Shown: positions 1-12,199 of the stretch, piece by piece | How positions within the stretch are numbered: position 1 is the stretch's first letter | How the letters are laid out: each line of letters starts with the position of its first letter | Assembly (NCBI RefSeq): GCF_029784155.1 | Contig: NC_073693.1 | Coordinates: forward strand, 161,182,031-161,246,030 | Source of the DNA: Uranotaenia lowii | Lineage: Eukaryota > Arthropoda > Insecta > Diptera > Culicidae | Direction of reading: 5' to 3' | DNA: 64,000 bases | Position numbers and translations under genes: made by a program | The notes under the pieces: model-generated | Seen by the model: the letters and a program-made list of their open reading frames with translations, nothing else | The model's database searches: none | What the model was told of the DNA's origin: nothing

Positions 1-1029
1 CGCAGTGAAAATCGGGGGAATTGAAATAAAATTAATATTAAAGGGCTTTGAACAAGGAAATCAGTTCAAAAATAATCGTTCAACCATTCCGCATCTATTC
101 CACCTAGTTTCGCAGCCATGAAATGCAGCATAGTCGAGTTTTTGAAGAATATAAGTTTTTTCATTTTCACGTTCGAAAGAACTGTAAATGCACCTTAAGA
201 CATGAATGATTTTTTAAGTCTGATGGAGACACCAGATCACAATTTACGTGATAACTTTTTTGGCTTTGCAGTTATCAAGCTAATCTTTTCAGCAGTTTTA
301 AACAACGTGTTCTGCATAACATTCAACGTAAGGCTATGATCATTTAGAATCTGGACAGTTACAAACGTGTGTATTTTAAATACTATTCCTTTGATCGAAA
401 AACTTTATATGGAGTAAATGAAGGTGTTGATATGTAAAATGTTAGGTAAAAAAAATATCGTTGATTACAAGAAATACTCTTACTTTATTATAAAATCCCT
501 TTTTTTTATCTTTGCACACTTTTTTCAGTCATGTATTGATCTGTTATTTTTACCACAGAAGCAAAACCTTTGCAAAATCATGATATTTTACACAAATTCA
601 CCTGGAAAAACCAATTGGAATCTGCGAACCTTTTCATGAGTAGGCATCTCGAAGAATTCGATCTTTTAAATTCGGTTCTAATAGAAATTTCTTTGTTCAT
701 CAGAATACATCTGTCACATTGCGTAAAAATCGGTTGCACAGATTGCGATCTTTTAAACTATTCACTATTAGTTATTTACTTGATGTCTACTAGTTAGGCA
801 ACACTTTTTGACTGCCGGAAACGGATTTATTGCATTTAAGGCGCTGGTAAGGGGTGTATTTTCAATTATTCTCAAGGACCTTAGTCTTTTTACCCATATT
901 TGAGATCAAGGGTCCCACTCCGATGCTTGGTATGAACTTTGTGAGCATCCTAGAGTGGCTCCTTATACTTCTTAACCATTTGGGCCAGAAAAAAATAAAA
1001 AAAAGAACAGTTCATGAGTTTTTAAGTCT
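1..1029. other. AT-rich stretch without a recognisable gene
   Basis: I see no coding region, RNA gene or clear repeat. Short open frames here have no recognisable domains, many poly-A/T runs and no supporting splice signals. Confidence 0.5.
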
Positions 1030-1999
1030 AAAGCTTAGTTCTTTTAGAAATGGGACACTTTCATTTGCTAATAGCTCGTTAACTAGTAATTGGATATTCA
1101 AAATTTTAACAGCATTTTTTTGCCTGTAAAAAGTACTATTCGACCAATTTTTTTCAAAATTTAAAATTTACGCGTTTTTGAGATATGTACGATGTAAGAG
1201 AAAAAGAAAAAAATAATTTTGCACAGTTTCCTTTAAAGTTCGTCATTATCAAATTGATAGCTGACAAAACCGGTGGTTATTCAAAGAATTACTGAGTTTT
1301 TTGGTGGATAAGTATGCAAACACTGTCAATAATGTCCACAAAGTTCAAATCAAGCATTGGAGTGAAGCACATGATCGGCAACAACGGTTGAGGATCACCA
1401 AGGAAGTCAAGTCTCATACCAGCATTTTTATTTTTCAATAAACGAAAAACTAAGGGTAGATCGCTGAAATGTCCAAAACAATTTTCTCCGATAAGCTGAA
1501 AGTGTTGCCTAGTGATGACTCATAGAAATCCAACCTCAAAAAACCATTTATTGATAGTTCCAATGCTCTTAAGCTGTAAAACCGGTACCGAAAAAAAACG
1601 TTCCAAAATGTGGTCAAAAATAATCAAATTTGTTCATTTCGAAACAACTGTATTCACTTAAATGCTTCCAGTTTCCAGTTTCCAGAGAAGTATTGGACCA
1701 AAAAGTATCAGAAATTGAAGAAGGAGGGTGAAGCCACCTAAAATATAGATTTTACGAAGTATAAGTTGGGGAAACTGATCCATACCATGACTGAAAAAAG
1801 TGTGCGCCGGCCAATGGGAGATACCAAGAATAAAGTAGAAATTCCTTTAACAAAAAACGGTAAATATTTTTTTTCAAATTTTTTCATGAAAGCTTATAAC
1901 ATTGCCTTCTTTTTCTTCATAGAAAGTATTTGGTTCAAACGAATGGTTTTTGAGATACAGGCATTCGTAACTGTCCCATTTCTAAAAGAACTAAGCTTT
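1030..1999. repeat. Degenerate DNA-transposon remnant bounded by a 28-bp inverted repeat
   Basis: Positions 1030-1057 are the exact reverse complement of 1972-1999. Between them, around 1300-1430 and 1685-1860, lie short peptides of transposase-like character (for example one reading KYWTKKYQKLKKEGEAT at about 1690), broken by stops. The arrangement suggests a dead DNA transposon, possibly of the Tc1/mariner group. The family assignment is a guess, since no catalytic motif is legible. Confidence 0.4.
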
Positions 2000-4821
2000 A
2001 CAATGAAGAATTTCCGAGGCGAATAAAATGAAAGTCATGGCTGCCATTTTTTCGAGATTTTTTTTTCCTTTGGGCGCCGGCCGGGCGGTTTGTTTTTCGT
2101 CTCCATGGTCGAGGCGTCGCGAGCAAACGTCGAGAGAGGGTAGTAACCATGGCATAGCATACTGATTGTGATTAGTGAGAATATTTGGGCGCGTATTTTT
2201 CAACCAAGCATAATTTCAATGCATGTGGCGGCCATATGAAGCCTAGATGTGTTTTTTTCTTCTTGATTCCAAGATCATTTGTACAGCTCATAGTAATGAA
2301 TGACGCCTAGATGTGATCCAAATTGATATTTTGCCGATCAAATCAATACCATTTAAACGATTTAAAAAAAAAATTAAACTTTAATTCGTGCTATTTAAAG
2401 AAGGAATTTTTGTCTGTAAAATATGAATTTAGTACTGATGCATATGAAATAATGGTATGACTGTTTACGGACATTTGAAAAAAGAAAAGCCGAAAGATTT
2501 TTTTTATAATCCAATACGCCTAGAAACATTTTTCGAACATGTACAAATGTGCTTTACTGAAGTTGTATCAAGCGCCTTTAAATTAACAGAACAACTTAAA
2601 AAATCCGTTGAAAATGAACAGACACATGAACTGAACAAGAGCCTGACCTTTAAAATGGATTATATAGGATTGATGTTTATTTAAAGGCCGAATGCAAAGA
2701 AGTGCAAACCTTCAACATTTACAAAAAATGTATGCATGATTTCCTAATTTATAAATGGTTGGGCCCAAATAAACAATCTGACTAGATAAACTCAACTTTT
2801 TTCAAATCTCTCACCGAAAAACTGTTTACAGGTTCCCTGTTTGTTTACACAGAATTCAAGTACGTACTTAACATAAACGTGTGTTTTTGTTTAACATATT
2901 TTGGCTACATTGAAAAGACTTTAGATTCGTGTTTTTATTGAAATTTTTTTTTGTGATTGATATTCCAGATGCATAATTTTTTTGATAGCAGAAGCAGAAT
3001 TTTTATGATGACCTGAAAGTGTTGAAAATAATATTAACTCCTGTCATTTCACACGGTGAAACAAGTGGCAGCGCGCTATTTAGCCATGAAACATATATGT
3101 ACATACCTACCAATTTTTCTCTAAAATAGTTAGAAAGGGTATCCCGAGTGTTAAATCTGAAGCGAATATTCAAAAATTAATAAATGTCTTCGTAAATGAA
3201 GGTCTTTTGGTTAAACAGTATTTAGAAAATTTGAAGTACCAAGAATTATTTTATTCTGAAGAAAAACTGCAGAGATATCAATGAAAGGTGATAAAAAAGA
3301 CAAAGAGGAACAAGTATTAAATTCACTTCAAAGTCTTTCTTTTTCTTTTTGAAAGAATATGAAAGTGAACTGTGATGATATCCATTTGCACTTGCCCCGA
3401 TTATTCTTTAATAAAAATAACAATGTATAATAAAGAAAGACACTTAAATGTTAAAGATTTCGAGGTAAATTTACATGAAAATTTCTAGAAAATAAAATGA
3501 ACACATGAAATCATCGTAGCCTTAACAGGTTAGTTCTTTTATGTATTTAATTTTTTAAAACCTGAATTCCAATTGAATGTTATTGAATCTTGAAAATATC
3601 ACATAATCTTAAATGAAATCGTAAATCACCTTCAACACTGTTAATAACAAAAAAATTAAACATATTTTTTCTCTTTTCAAAACCAAATTTAATTCCTTTG
3701 AACATTAAATCAATAAATCAAGAAAACTTGATTTATTGAGTTAATATTTTATGGAATAAAATTTGCAATTTTTGCTCCGACAAATAAAAAAAAGGGCGAA
3801 CTTTTTTTTTGGACGTGGTTTTGATGAAAATATGGATATTAATAACCACTGCTTCCAAGGGTGAGGATAGTGAACAGCTAGCTGCTTGAAAATGGTTTGT
3901 AAAATATCTTCTCAAATGTTTTTTATTCCTTCAGTTCTAAAAAATGTACCATGCAAAGCTGTCGGGAGCTAAAAGTGCTGCGCTAGGCAGAATATTGGGC
4001 AAATACTCCAAAAACTGTCCCGATATTCAAAATTCTTCTTCCATAAAGTTTCATATGCAATATATTCCAATAAATGAAAAAAAAAATTGATTTCAGTTTC
4101 AACCTTAAAGTGATCTTGAGCAAAGCGGAGTAAATCAAATAAATGGTATACAATAAATGAAACATAGATATAATCAACATATGTTATTTATGGAACAAGT
4201 TACAAAGAGTAGATTTCTTTTAGCATAAGGCTTGCCAAGTTTGATGGTTACGTTGAGCAAATTTTTTGATAATTTGTGAAAAGACCCGTAGAATTGAGTT
4301 AAAATTCTTAGATTTGATTCCGATATAATTAAGCGGACAATTCGAGCAAACGGAAAAGTTAGATATGGGAAAAAACTAGGACATGTTCAAGAAAGCGAGA
4401 CGATTAACAACTCAAGATTTGATGCTTTTTTGAAGTTAAACAGCGAAGAAAAAATGGAAATAGACGCCAAGTTTAACATGGTAAGACGAAGTTTACCGGG
4501 TCGGCTAGTATATCAATAAAATTGATAAAACATATCGGAACATGTATTTAGTTCATTTTAGGACCGATACTATTAGGTATTACGTTTGCCCTTTCCCCCA
4601 TAAACAGGGCAAGTGAAAACTTCCATTTTTTCCACAAAAGTACCGTTGCTTTTTACCAACATTTTTTGAACTTTTCACTTCCAACGGGAATTTGTTGAGA
4701 ACTATTTTAGTGATGCAACGATCGATAACTGATAATTTTTGAAGATATACATATTTTTCTAGGACATGTGAAAGTTGAACTATGGTGAAATCCGTTTGCA
4801 CTTGCCCCGGTGTACCTTATA
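2000..4821. other. Gene-free AT-rich region with dispersed repeat scraps
   Basis: No gene is supported. A short GC-rich patch lies at about 2070-2150. Two fragments sharing the words CATTTGCACTTGCCCCG (about 3383) and CGTTTGCACTTGCCCCGG (about 4794) belong to one dispersed repeat. Around 4494 an ACCGGGTCGGCTAG word ends at 4508 and matches the end of the repeat finishing at 9899, so it is probably the 3' end of a second Helitron-like copy. A weak ORF at about 2457-2684 is not recognised. Confidence 0.4.
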
Positions 4822-6751
4822 CAGGGTGGCCAGCGAACCGGGAAAACCGGGAAAAAACCGGGAATTGAAAATAGGACCGGGAAAACCGGGAAAAAACCGG
4901 GAATTTCAAGTCAAAACCGGGAAAATTATCTATGGAATGTGTTTCCCCATATGAAAACATTAATTCCTTGACTAATTCATTTCATAGTTACGAAACTTTT
5001 TCTCAGAAACTTTACAATCTATAGTCGTATATTTCAGGATTGTTAGCCATCCGGGAAGAGCAGGGGAATGTCGGAATTTTATATTCATGGGGGGGAAGCC
5101 GGGAATACAGAACAAAAATTCGATCTTTGAGCACAGCGCATACATTTGTCGAATATCTTGAAACAATATATCAAAATCTGCATTGAGAAAAAAGTGAAAG
5201 AAATTTACAAAATGTTTAAATGCTGCGACTTAATAGTTCTGAAAAACGAATACGTTGAAATCAGACAGCTTTTGATTGAATCCACATCTTGAAAACTAAG
5301 ATTTAAACTTAACATCTATCTTTTAAAATCCAGAATTGATAATGTTGAATCTGCATCAGGAGCTTATTTTTTCTTCAGAAAAACACATTATGCTTAAACA
5401 AAAATTATCAAAAATCTTAGAAACACGATTAAACTGTGGGAGTTAAAATTCCGACTTATACATCGAATAAATTTGATGCAAAAATTTGGAGAAGAAAAGA
5501 ACGTTTAAAGGAAGATATAAATTCAGTTTTTCATCCAGGAAGACCTAATTCGGTCTGATGATCAAAGGTTGTTTTTAAATAAATTGAACAACGAGATTTT
5601 CTTGACGTGACTTAACTTATTTTCAATTGAATATTTAAATACATTTATAAAAAAACGGAATTAATCATAACTATACTTCAAGTTTTCATTTTTGCGATGA
5701 AATATAAAAAAAAATCTGAAAAAAAGCAATTTTCTTTGTTTGTGTGTTTTGTACTAACACACTTATAATTGCAAAAAAACAATCAAAATTTAAGTTAAAA
5801 AAATCAAACATCAAATTGCTGAGAAACGACATAACCTCAAAGAACTTATCTTATTTGGTTCGATCATATTTTCTTATAATTTAGCTCAATTATAACTTTA
5901 AAAAATCGGGAATTGTCCCAAGCGGGAAAATGCCGGAAACAAAAAAAAACAAGATCCACCATTTTATTCAATTTATTGATACACGCACAGAAGGCAGAAG
6001 ATGTAACAAGATACTGAGTATTATGTGAGTCTTGTTTACATTTTCCGCTTAAACTAGTAGAATTTCAAATTGAAAAATCAAATAGAAATATGCATTTTTG
6101 AGATAAGACTGAAAATCCAGACTTCAAGTTTAGATAAATTTACCGGAATTTAGATAATTGGATTCAAGCATCTAGAACCCAGCGTATTCCATTTTTTTTT
6201 AAATGCATCCAATCAAAAACATGATTCAGTATCCAATATGAGAACCGAAATAAAATTTCAGGCTTAGCATGAATAAGGATCATCGGAATCTGTTTTGAGA
6301 ATTTAAGAAGTAAAATATCAGGATATCAATCAGTAGATATCAATAGTAAAATCCAACATTTCAACTTGAAATTTTAAAAGTATTATATACATGGCATATA
6401 TCAAAACTATAATTTATCTCTCTAATAAAAATGAAGCATTTTTCCTTATAAGCGAAAATGGCGTGAATGACTGAAAAGAAGGTAAAATATTTCGGTTAAG
6501 TTTAGAACAACTAGAATTATTTTTTACCGTGTCTCCATGACTGTAATTTGAATAACCTTTGTGTTATTAAACTTAAAAAAATAGCTCACGCTTTTACGTT
6601 CAACTTGCATAAACATATTTAAATTTTTGGTCAAAAAACCTGATGGATATATTTATTTGCACATTTTGAAACAAGGAATACCTTAAAGTCTCAATCGGGA
6701 AAACCGGGAAAAAACCGGGAATTTGAAAATGGAAACTTGCTGGCCACCCTG
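4822..6751. mobile_element. Non-autonomous hAT-like element (1.9 kb) with CAGGGTGGCCAGC ends
   Basis: The element begins CAGGGTGGCCAGC and ends with its near inverse GCTGGCCACCCTG. It is flanked by a 6-bp direct duplication CTTATA (4816-4821 and 6752-6757). Just inside both ends lies the word GGGAAAACCGGGAAAAAACC in the same orientation rather than inverted. The interior is AT-rich and non-coding. CAGGG termini and short duplications fit hAT-type DNA transposons. Two relatives sit nearby, at 7121-8138 and in the large element 10088-25303. Confidence 0.7.
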
Positions 6752-7120
6752 CTTATATAAAAATGAATTTATGTCTGTCTGTTTGTCTGTTCCCTATACT
6801 GAAACTACTGGATCGATTTAAGTGAAATTCTAAGGCCGAGGAAGGTTCCTACAATAGTTTGGGGCTCTTCCTTCTCACTGGAAGGGGGGAGGAGGTCTCT
6901 TAATCAAAGGTTTCAAGTCTTCATAACTCGAAAACTGATCACGCAAATAGAACCAAATTTGGCATGTGAGTGGATTTCAGTACAAGGAAGGTTCTTAGGT
7001 TAGTTTAGTACCCCTTCTTTTTTCCAGTGATAAGATAGGAAGGGGGGAGGGGCTCTCTTACAATTTTGTACATAACTCGAGAACTTATCAAAGAAATAAA
7101 ACCAAATTTGACGATTAAAG

Positions 7121-8138
7121 CAGGGTGGCCACCCATTCGGGAAAAGCAGGAAATGCGGGAAAAAGACGGGATTTCAAATCCAACGGGAAAATAGCGGGCA
7201 AAAGCCGGGAATTCTTTCGAAAAGGAAAAAAAAGTTCTTGATAATATTAGTAAGGTATCTTTCAACGATTATTATGAGTAATTTATGTTGCAACACACGA
7301 TTTTATCGAAAATATATACTTATTCCAAAACAAACAAGTACTTTACAGAACTTTGCATGATCTGATTGCTAAATATAGCTAAGTTGTATTGGATGAAAGA
7401 GAGAAAATTGAAATAAATGTGTAAACATCTAGTCTGTATAAAGCCCTCCCCACTTACCTCAGGTAGGGTTTAGAGACAAAATATTAGTTTTTTTTTTTGT
7501 AAATAAACTTTTTTTTCCTTCATTTTATACCGCTGTTTCTTTATCTAACTGGTTGTTTCAATTGTAAGGATTTTTTCAATGTAGAGTTTTCGTCAAGAGC
7601 CAGCTAGTTTACGAGAAATTTTCCATTGAAAAAGATGCACATCAACTCGACATCGTAGTAAAAAATAGAGAATTAACAAAAAGTCGCTGTAAACATCCGC
7701 TATTTTCGGAATCGTATTTCATTTACAGTTTTGGATAGATTACAAGTAAATTGAACATTATCCATTCAAAGTTTGAAAAAATATTTCACAGTATTGTTTT
7801 AACATCCATCGTCCCCACTTACCCCGGAGTACCTTACCCTTTTTCTTTTATGGACAATCATATTCAATTTTTTCGACTCGAGTGACATAGTTTTAAAAAT
7901 TAAGAAAAAAAACCCTGCGTATCAGTCTAATGATTTGTAGTTCAATTGGTAAAAATAACCAAAAAAATTCATTGAAAGATTATTTCCCACTGAAAGAAAT
8001 AAATGTCAAAAAAAAAAAAAAATATTCGGAATTTTGCTTGGTTTTCTGTTTTACAAAATCGTGAATTTCGTGAGACCATGCGGGAAAAAGACGGGAAAAA
8101 TGCGGGAAATCAAAAATCTATTATGAGTGGCCACCCTG
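7121..8138. mobile_element. Non-autonomous hAT-like element (1.0 kb)
   Basis: It starts CAGGGTGGCCACCCAT and ends ATGAGTGGCCACCCTG, an inverted repeat with one mismatch over 16 bp. Flanks TTAAAG (7115-7120) and CTAAAG (8139-8144) look like a 6-bp duplication with one change. GCGGGAAAAAGACGGGA words lie inside both ends in direct orientation, as in the element at 4822-6751. It is inserted in the middle of the Helitron-like tandem array and has no coding capacity. Confidence 0.65.
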
Positions 8139-9073
8139 CTAAAGGTATTTTACGAGAAATGTTTATATGGTTATTTGAGACCCCTTCCTTCTTCCAGCGG
8201 GAAGAAAGAAAAGGGGGAGGGGAGTTTCATACAACTTTAACTTCGTAACTCGAGAACTATAACAGAAAATAGAATCAAATTTGGTATGGAAGAGTATTTG
8301 GGTACGAGAAATGCTTCTCTGAATATTTGCTATCCCTCACTCCTTCTAAGAGGTTTAGGGAGGAGGAGGTCTTCCTTACAATTTACAGTATAACTGGAGA
8401 GCTGATCGAGCAAATTGAACCAAATTTGGCACGTGAGGATATTTGAATACGAGCAATATTTCTATAGTAAATTGAAGCCTCTTCTTTCCTTCAGCGGGAA
8501 GATGTAAAAGAAGAAGGGGGGCTTCCATACAAATTGTTTGCATAACTCGAGAATTAATAATTGAGCAAATGAAATCAAATTTGGCATCTGAGTTCGAAAA
8601 ATATTTTTATGAATAAAAAAATCTCACCCCTCTATTCAATGGGGCGATGGGGAGGGAAGTTGGGACTTCCTTTCAACTCTTTTGAATAACTCGAGAACTT
8701 ACTACGCAAATAAAACCAAATTTGACATGGGATGGTATTTCAATGCGAGAAATATTTCTATGTCAAACAATTCCTTTCTTGCAGTAGGAGGATAGGATTG
8801 GGAATATAGGAAGGGATGATAAGTATGCAGTTTCTTTTACAAAATCCGAGTAATTTGTCCAAGAAATGGACAAATATTAAGATGACAAATCATTTCGGTA
8901 TGATTCTATGATTATTTGACACACCATCCCCCTTCCAGTGAGTAGTTACATAGGAAGAGGAAAATGGGGCCAATACAATTTTGTTAGCATAAGTTCTCAA
9001 TTTATGCTAACGAACTGTGGCATGGAAAAGTATTTGGTTACGAGATATGTTTCTACGATAGTTATAGACCCTT

Positions 9074-9170
9074 GAGCGGGCCATACATTACACAAATTGT
9101 GTGTGAAAATTCGATGATTCTACGACGATTTTTTGATTCTATGTTCGCCCACACACGATACAGACATATT
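9074..9170 (+). repeat. One-ended fragment of the GCGGGCCATA MITE family
   Basis: This stretch starts GCGGGCCATACATTACACAA and continues colinear with the reverse complement of 34249-34335, the right end of the complete MITE at 34011-34335. The second inverted end is absent, so it is a truncated copy. Confidence 0.5.
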
Positions 9171-10224
9171 CTGCTTCAGAATGAAACTTGGCAGGAGAGG
9201 GCTTCTGAGGCCGTTAAGGTTCCTACAATGGTTTGCTACCCCTCCCCCTCACTGAAAATGGGAGGGGGTTTCCCAAACAATGAAAACAAGATTGCATAAC
9301 CCGAAAACTGATTAAGCGATTGAAACCGTATTTGGTAATGAGAAATAATTTAATGCATATTTGAGATCCTCTCTCTTCTTATACTTTTTTTTGAATAACT
9401 CGAGAATGAATCGAGCCAATGGAAAAGAATTTGATATAAGGATGTATTTGGATATAATTATAAGCAATGTTTCTATGATTATTTGAGACCCCTCTCTCTT
9501 TCCGATGGGGAGATTGAAAGAGGAGAGGAGTCTCTCATACATTTTGCTTGCATAACTCGAGAACTAATAGAACAAAAGGGAGAAATCTATAGAAATAAAA
9601 AAACGGTTTTTTGGCCTAACGTATGAAGCAAATAACAGCAGTGTATGAATTTCGAGTTAAAAACAATATCTAATTGAAAGATAATTTTAGAATCAGACTT
9701 ACAGAACAAAATTCAGTACGAAATATGTTTTTGTATAATTTCATATGTATATTGCCTTCAAAATTAAAATAGCAACTTTCATTTGAAGTAAGTGGCATAT
9801 GAATGATTTGGAAATGACAATGATTAAAACATTTTCAAATAATGAACACATATTTTATAAATTTTTTAAAGGTGTAGCAAAGCACACCGGGTCAGCTAGT
9901 ACCCTATAAAGCATTGTGAAAGTTGTTGAATTTATTCAAACAACAGCACAATTACTAAGCTTTTTTCTTCTAAGGAATGCAACTTACGGGGCAACTCACT
10001 GTTCATGTATTTAGATCGCATTGACTAGAATGTAGAACACCTGGAGTGGAGACCTGTGTGCGTCGCTGCTCTCGAGAACATATAATTCAGGGTGTCGACT
10101 ACCTGGAAAAACCTGGAAAATCAGGGAATTCAATTTGCATCAGGGAAAATCAGGGAATATCAGGGAATTTTTCTACCAATCAGGGAAAAATAATGATCCT
10201 GATTTTATTTGAAGAAATTGAAAC

Positions 10225-11997
10225 TGTAACGTTTTTGAGCAAAATTGAGTATAGAGCAATAAGATGTAGCATTAAAGCACCCAAAACATAGTTATTCACC
10301 CACTGCGTGAAGGAATATGCGCTAAAGGCAAACGAGCGTGTAGCGACGCAAGAAAATTCTCGACGTTCGAACAACTTCAAGTTGCCCGGTTAAAAAAACC
10401 GCTGAGCATAAACGTCGACTAGTGAAAAGGAGGGAAAAAAGCTTGGTGTGCTTCATCCACGCGGCGTAGTTTTTCGGAAGTGGCAGCCGTTTTTTGAAGT
10501 GGCAAAAAAAAAAACCCTCTAGGAGGCAGGATCAAATTCCTGATTTTTCATCACCTTGCTCATCAAGACCGGCGGAAACATCGACACGGGTGAAGAAGGG
10601 AAAAACCCTCACACAGAGGTAGGTCGCAAACCGAAACCAAAATTGTGCCTCATTTCACATTGCTCGCATGTTATAGGGCCGTTCCGTTCCGTGTCGGGCC
10701 AATTATTGGCAGCTCCAACTGGTCGCGGTGGAATATTGCCGGACCAAAACAACCCCTCCTAGAGGTAAGCCCCAAAAGCACCCCCTTAAGAGCACACGCT
10801 AATCCTGAACTTTTCTGCAGGGTTTTTATTCCGAAGCGACAACTATATCACGCACTGCTGGCAGAGTGTGGGAATTCATTTCCGCACTGGAAACAAACGG
10901 CGGAAGTTTTTATTCCGAAGCGACAACTATATCACGCACTGCGGGCAGAGTGTGGGAATTCATTTCCGCACTGGAAACAAACGGCGGAAGTTTTTATTCC
11001 GAAGCGAAGAATCAGTTCCGCATCGGAGACACACCGCGGTAGTTTTCTCTTCCGAGCAAGCTCGAGTTCCGCACCGGGAGCAAGCTTTTGCAAAGAGCCG
11101 CAAGGTTTCTTCATTCGGAAATTTTTTTATGCGAGCCGGAAGTTTTCATTCCGACGAAGATTTCAATCCCACACCTGGAGCAAGCTGTCATCACGCACCG
11201 GAAGCGGACTGCGAGTGTATTTGTGCCGCTCCGAAAGCGAACTGCGGAAATTACATTTCGAGCCGGAAGTTTTTATTTCGAAGCAAGCCTTTGCTCCGCG
11301 CGGAAGCAGGCGGCGGAAGTTTTCTTTTGTGCCGCTCCAGAAACGGACTGCGGGAGTTTTTCTTGTTCCGCACGGCAGCAGGCCGCGGAAGTTTTCGCTC
11401 CATTCCGTGAGCAGACTGCGGAAGTTTTTGTGCCGCGCCGTGAGCGGACTGCGGGAGATCTTTTGTGCCGCCCGGAAGCAGGTAGCGGGAATTTCTTCCG
11501 AACCCAAGGCGAAGAGCGGGAAGTTTTTTTTGTTCCGCACCAGAGGCAGACTGCGGGAGGTTTTGTACCGCGCCAGAGGCCGACTGCGGGGACTTAGTTA
11601 CGCATCGGAAGCAGATTGCGGGAAATTCTAATCCGCTCCGGAAGCAGACAAGTGCGAATGTAAGCAGCGCTAGTACCGCGATTGGAGCGGAAGTTGCTGC
11701 GTGACAGAGGAGGCCAAGGTGCACTGGTGAGGCGCAGATCCACCGTGGAAGCCCAATCTTGCCTAAGAAACTCCAGGAATTTGGCAAGACGAGTGGAGCA
11801 GCGATTCCGTGATGAAGATATCACCGTGCGAGCGAATCATGCATGCAGTAAACATGTAAGTCGATATTCTTGCTACTTTAGTCTTAGGGTGCGAGGCCAA
11901 ATGCCAATATTGCACCAGCTCACACTCAAGTTATCATTGCTCTTATTTTGGCCACAGATAGCGCCACTTTTAGTAAAAGAGTCTTACACTCGTTACA
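10225..11997 (+). repeat. 5' LTR of element 1 (1773 bp)
   Basis: Matches 19563-21419 almost base for base apart from one missing 84-bp unit. Much of the LTR (10820-11680) is an imperfect array of 40-60-bp units built on GGAAGTTTT and GAAGCAGACTGCGGG words, which opens several overlapping long frames by composition. Splice-like signals occur at 10765-10820 and 11856-11957. Confidence 0.92.
10821..10990 (+). repeat. 84-bp tandem repeat, two copies (5' LTR)
   Basis: A unit running from TTTTTATTCCGAAGCGACAA to GGAAACAAACGGCGGAAG is present twice here and three times in the 3' LTR. The period of 84 bp equals the length difference between the two LTRs. Confidence 0.85.
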
Positions 11998-11998
11998 C

Positions 11999-12016
11999 TG
12001 GCGCCCGACGTAAATG
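11999..12016 (+). promoter_or_regulatory. Primer-binding site, lysine-tRNA type
   Basis: TGGCGCCCGACG begins one base after the 5' LTR. TGGCGCCC is the complement of a lysine tRNA 3' end, as used by Osvaldo-type elements and lentiviruses. Match beyond about 11 bases is poor, so the exact tRNA is uncertain. Confidence 0.7.
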
Positions 12017-12199
12017 TAACCCATTACTGAAACACTCGCATTAATTGTTTCAGTTATTCTGAAGATTGTTTTGCAAATTATTTGGAATTTTTGATATCGT
12101 TTGTGGCATTTTGTTAGATTTTGTGTGACCTTTGAGACTTTGTCGCACGTTCTAGATAGTTACCACTACCATAAGTTATTAGCTCATTTAAACAACACT

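Larger units (their letters stand above)
6752..9899 (+). repeat. Helitron-like repeat with about 150-bp internal tandem units
   Basis: The block starts with a TATGTCTGTCTGTTTGTCTG word near 6772 and ends at CTAG followed by T (9896-9899), preceded by ACCGGGTCAG. Helitrons end in CTRR and insert before T. Inside, a degenerate unit recurs roughly every 150 bp: ATAACTCGAGAAC, then an ACCAAATTTGGCAT word, then TATTT, then a pyrimidine/G-rich CCCCTTCC...GGGAGG stretch. Copies are near 6925, 7073, 8247, 8390, 8542, 8691, 9296, 9393 and 9552. There is no Rep/helicase coding. The 7121-8138 hAT-like copy interrupts the array. The class assignment is tentative. Confidence 0.45.

Noticed and set aside
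2457..2684. 75-codon frame as a small gene
   Set aside because: No domain, no splice or promoter support and strongly AT-rich; it could be a transposon scrap.
10645..11631. 328-codon open frame in the 5' LTR of element 1, with similar frames in other phases and in the 3' LTR
   Set aside because: Several overlapping frames on both strands are open because the LTR is an array of GC-rich repeats. There is no conserved domain, and frame length changes with repeat number.
12101..12199. Upstream extension of gag to 12101
   Set aside because: It would need a TTG start; the ATG at 12200 matches the start of the related Gag in element 2.
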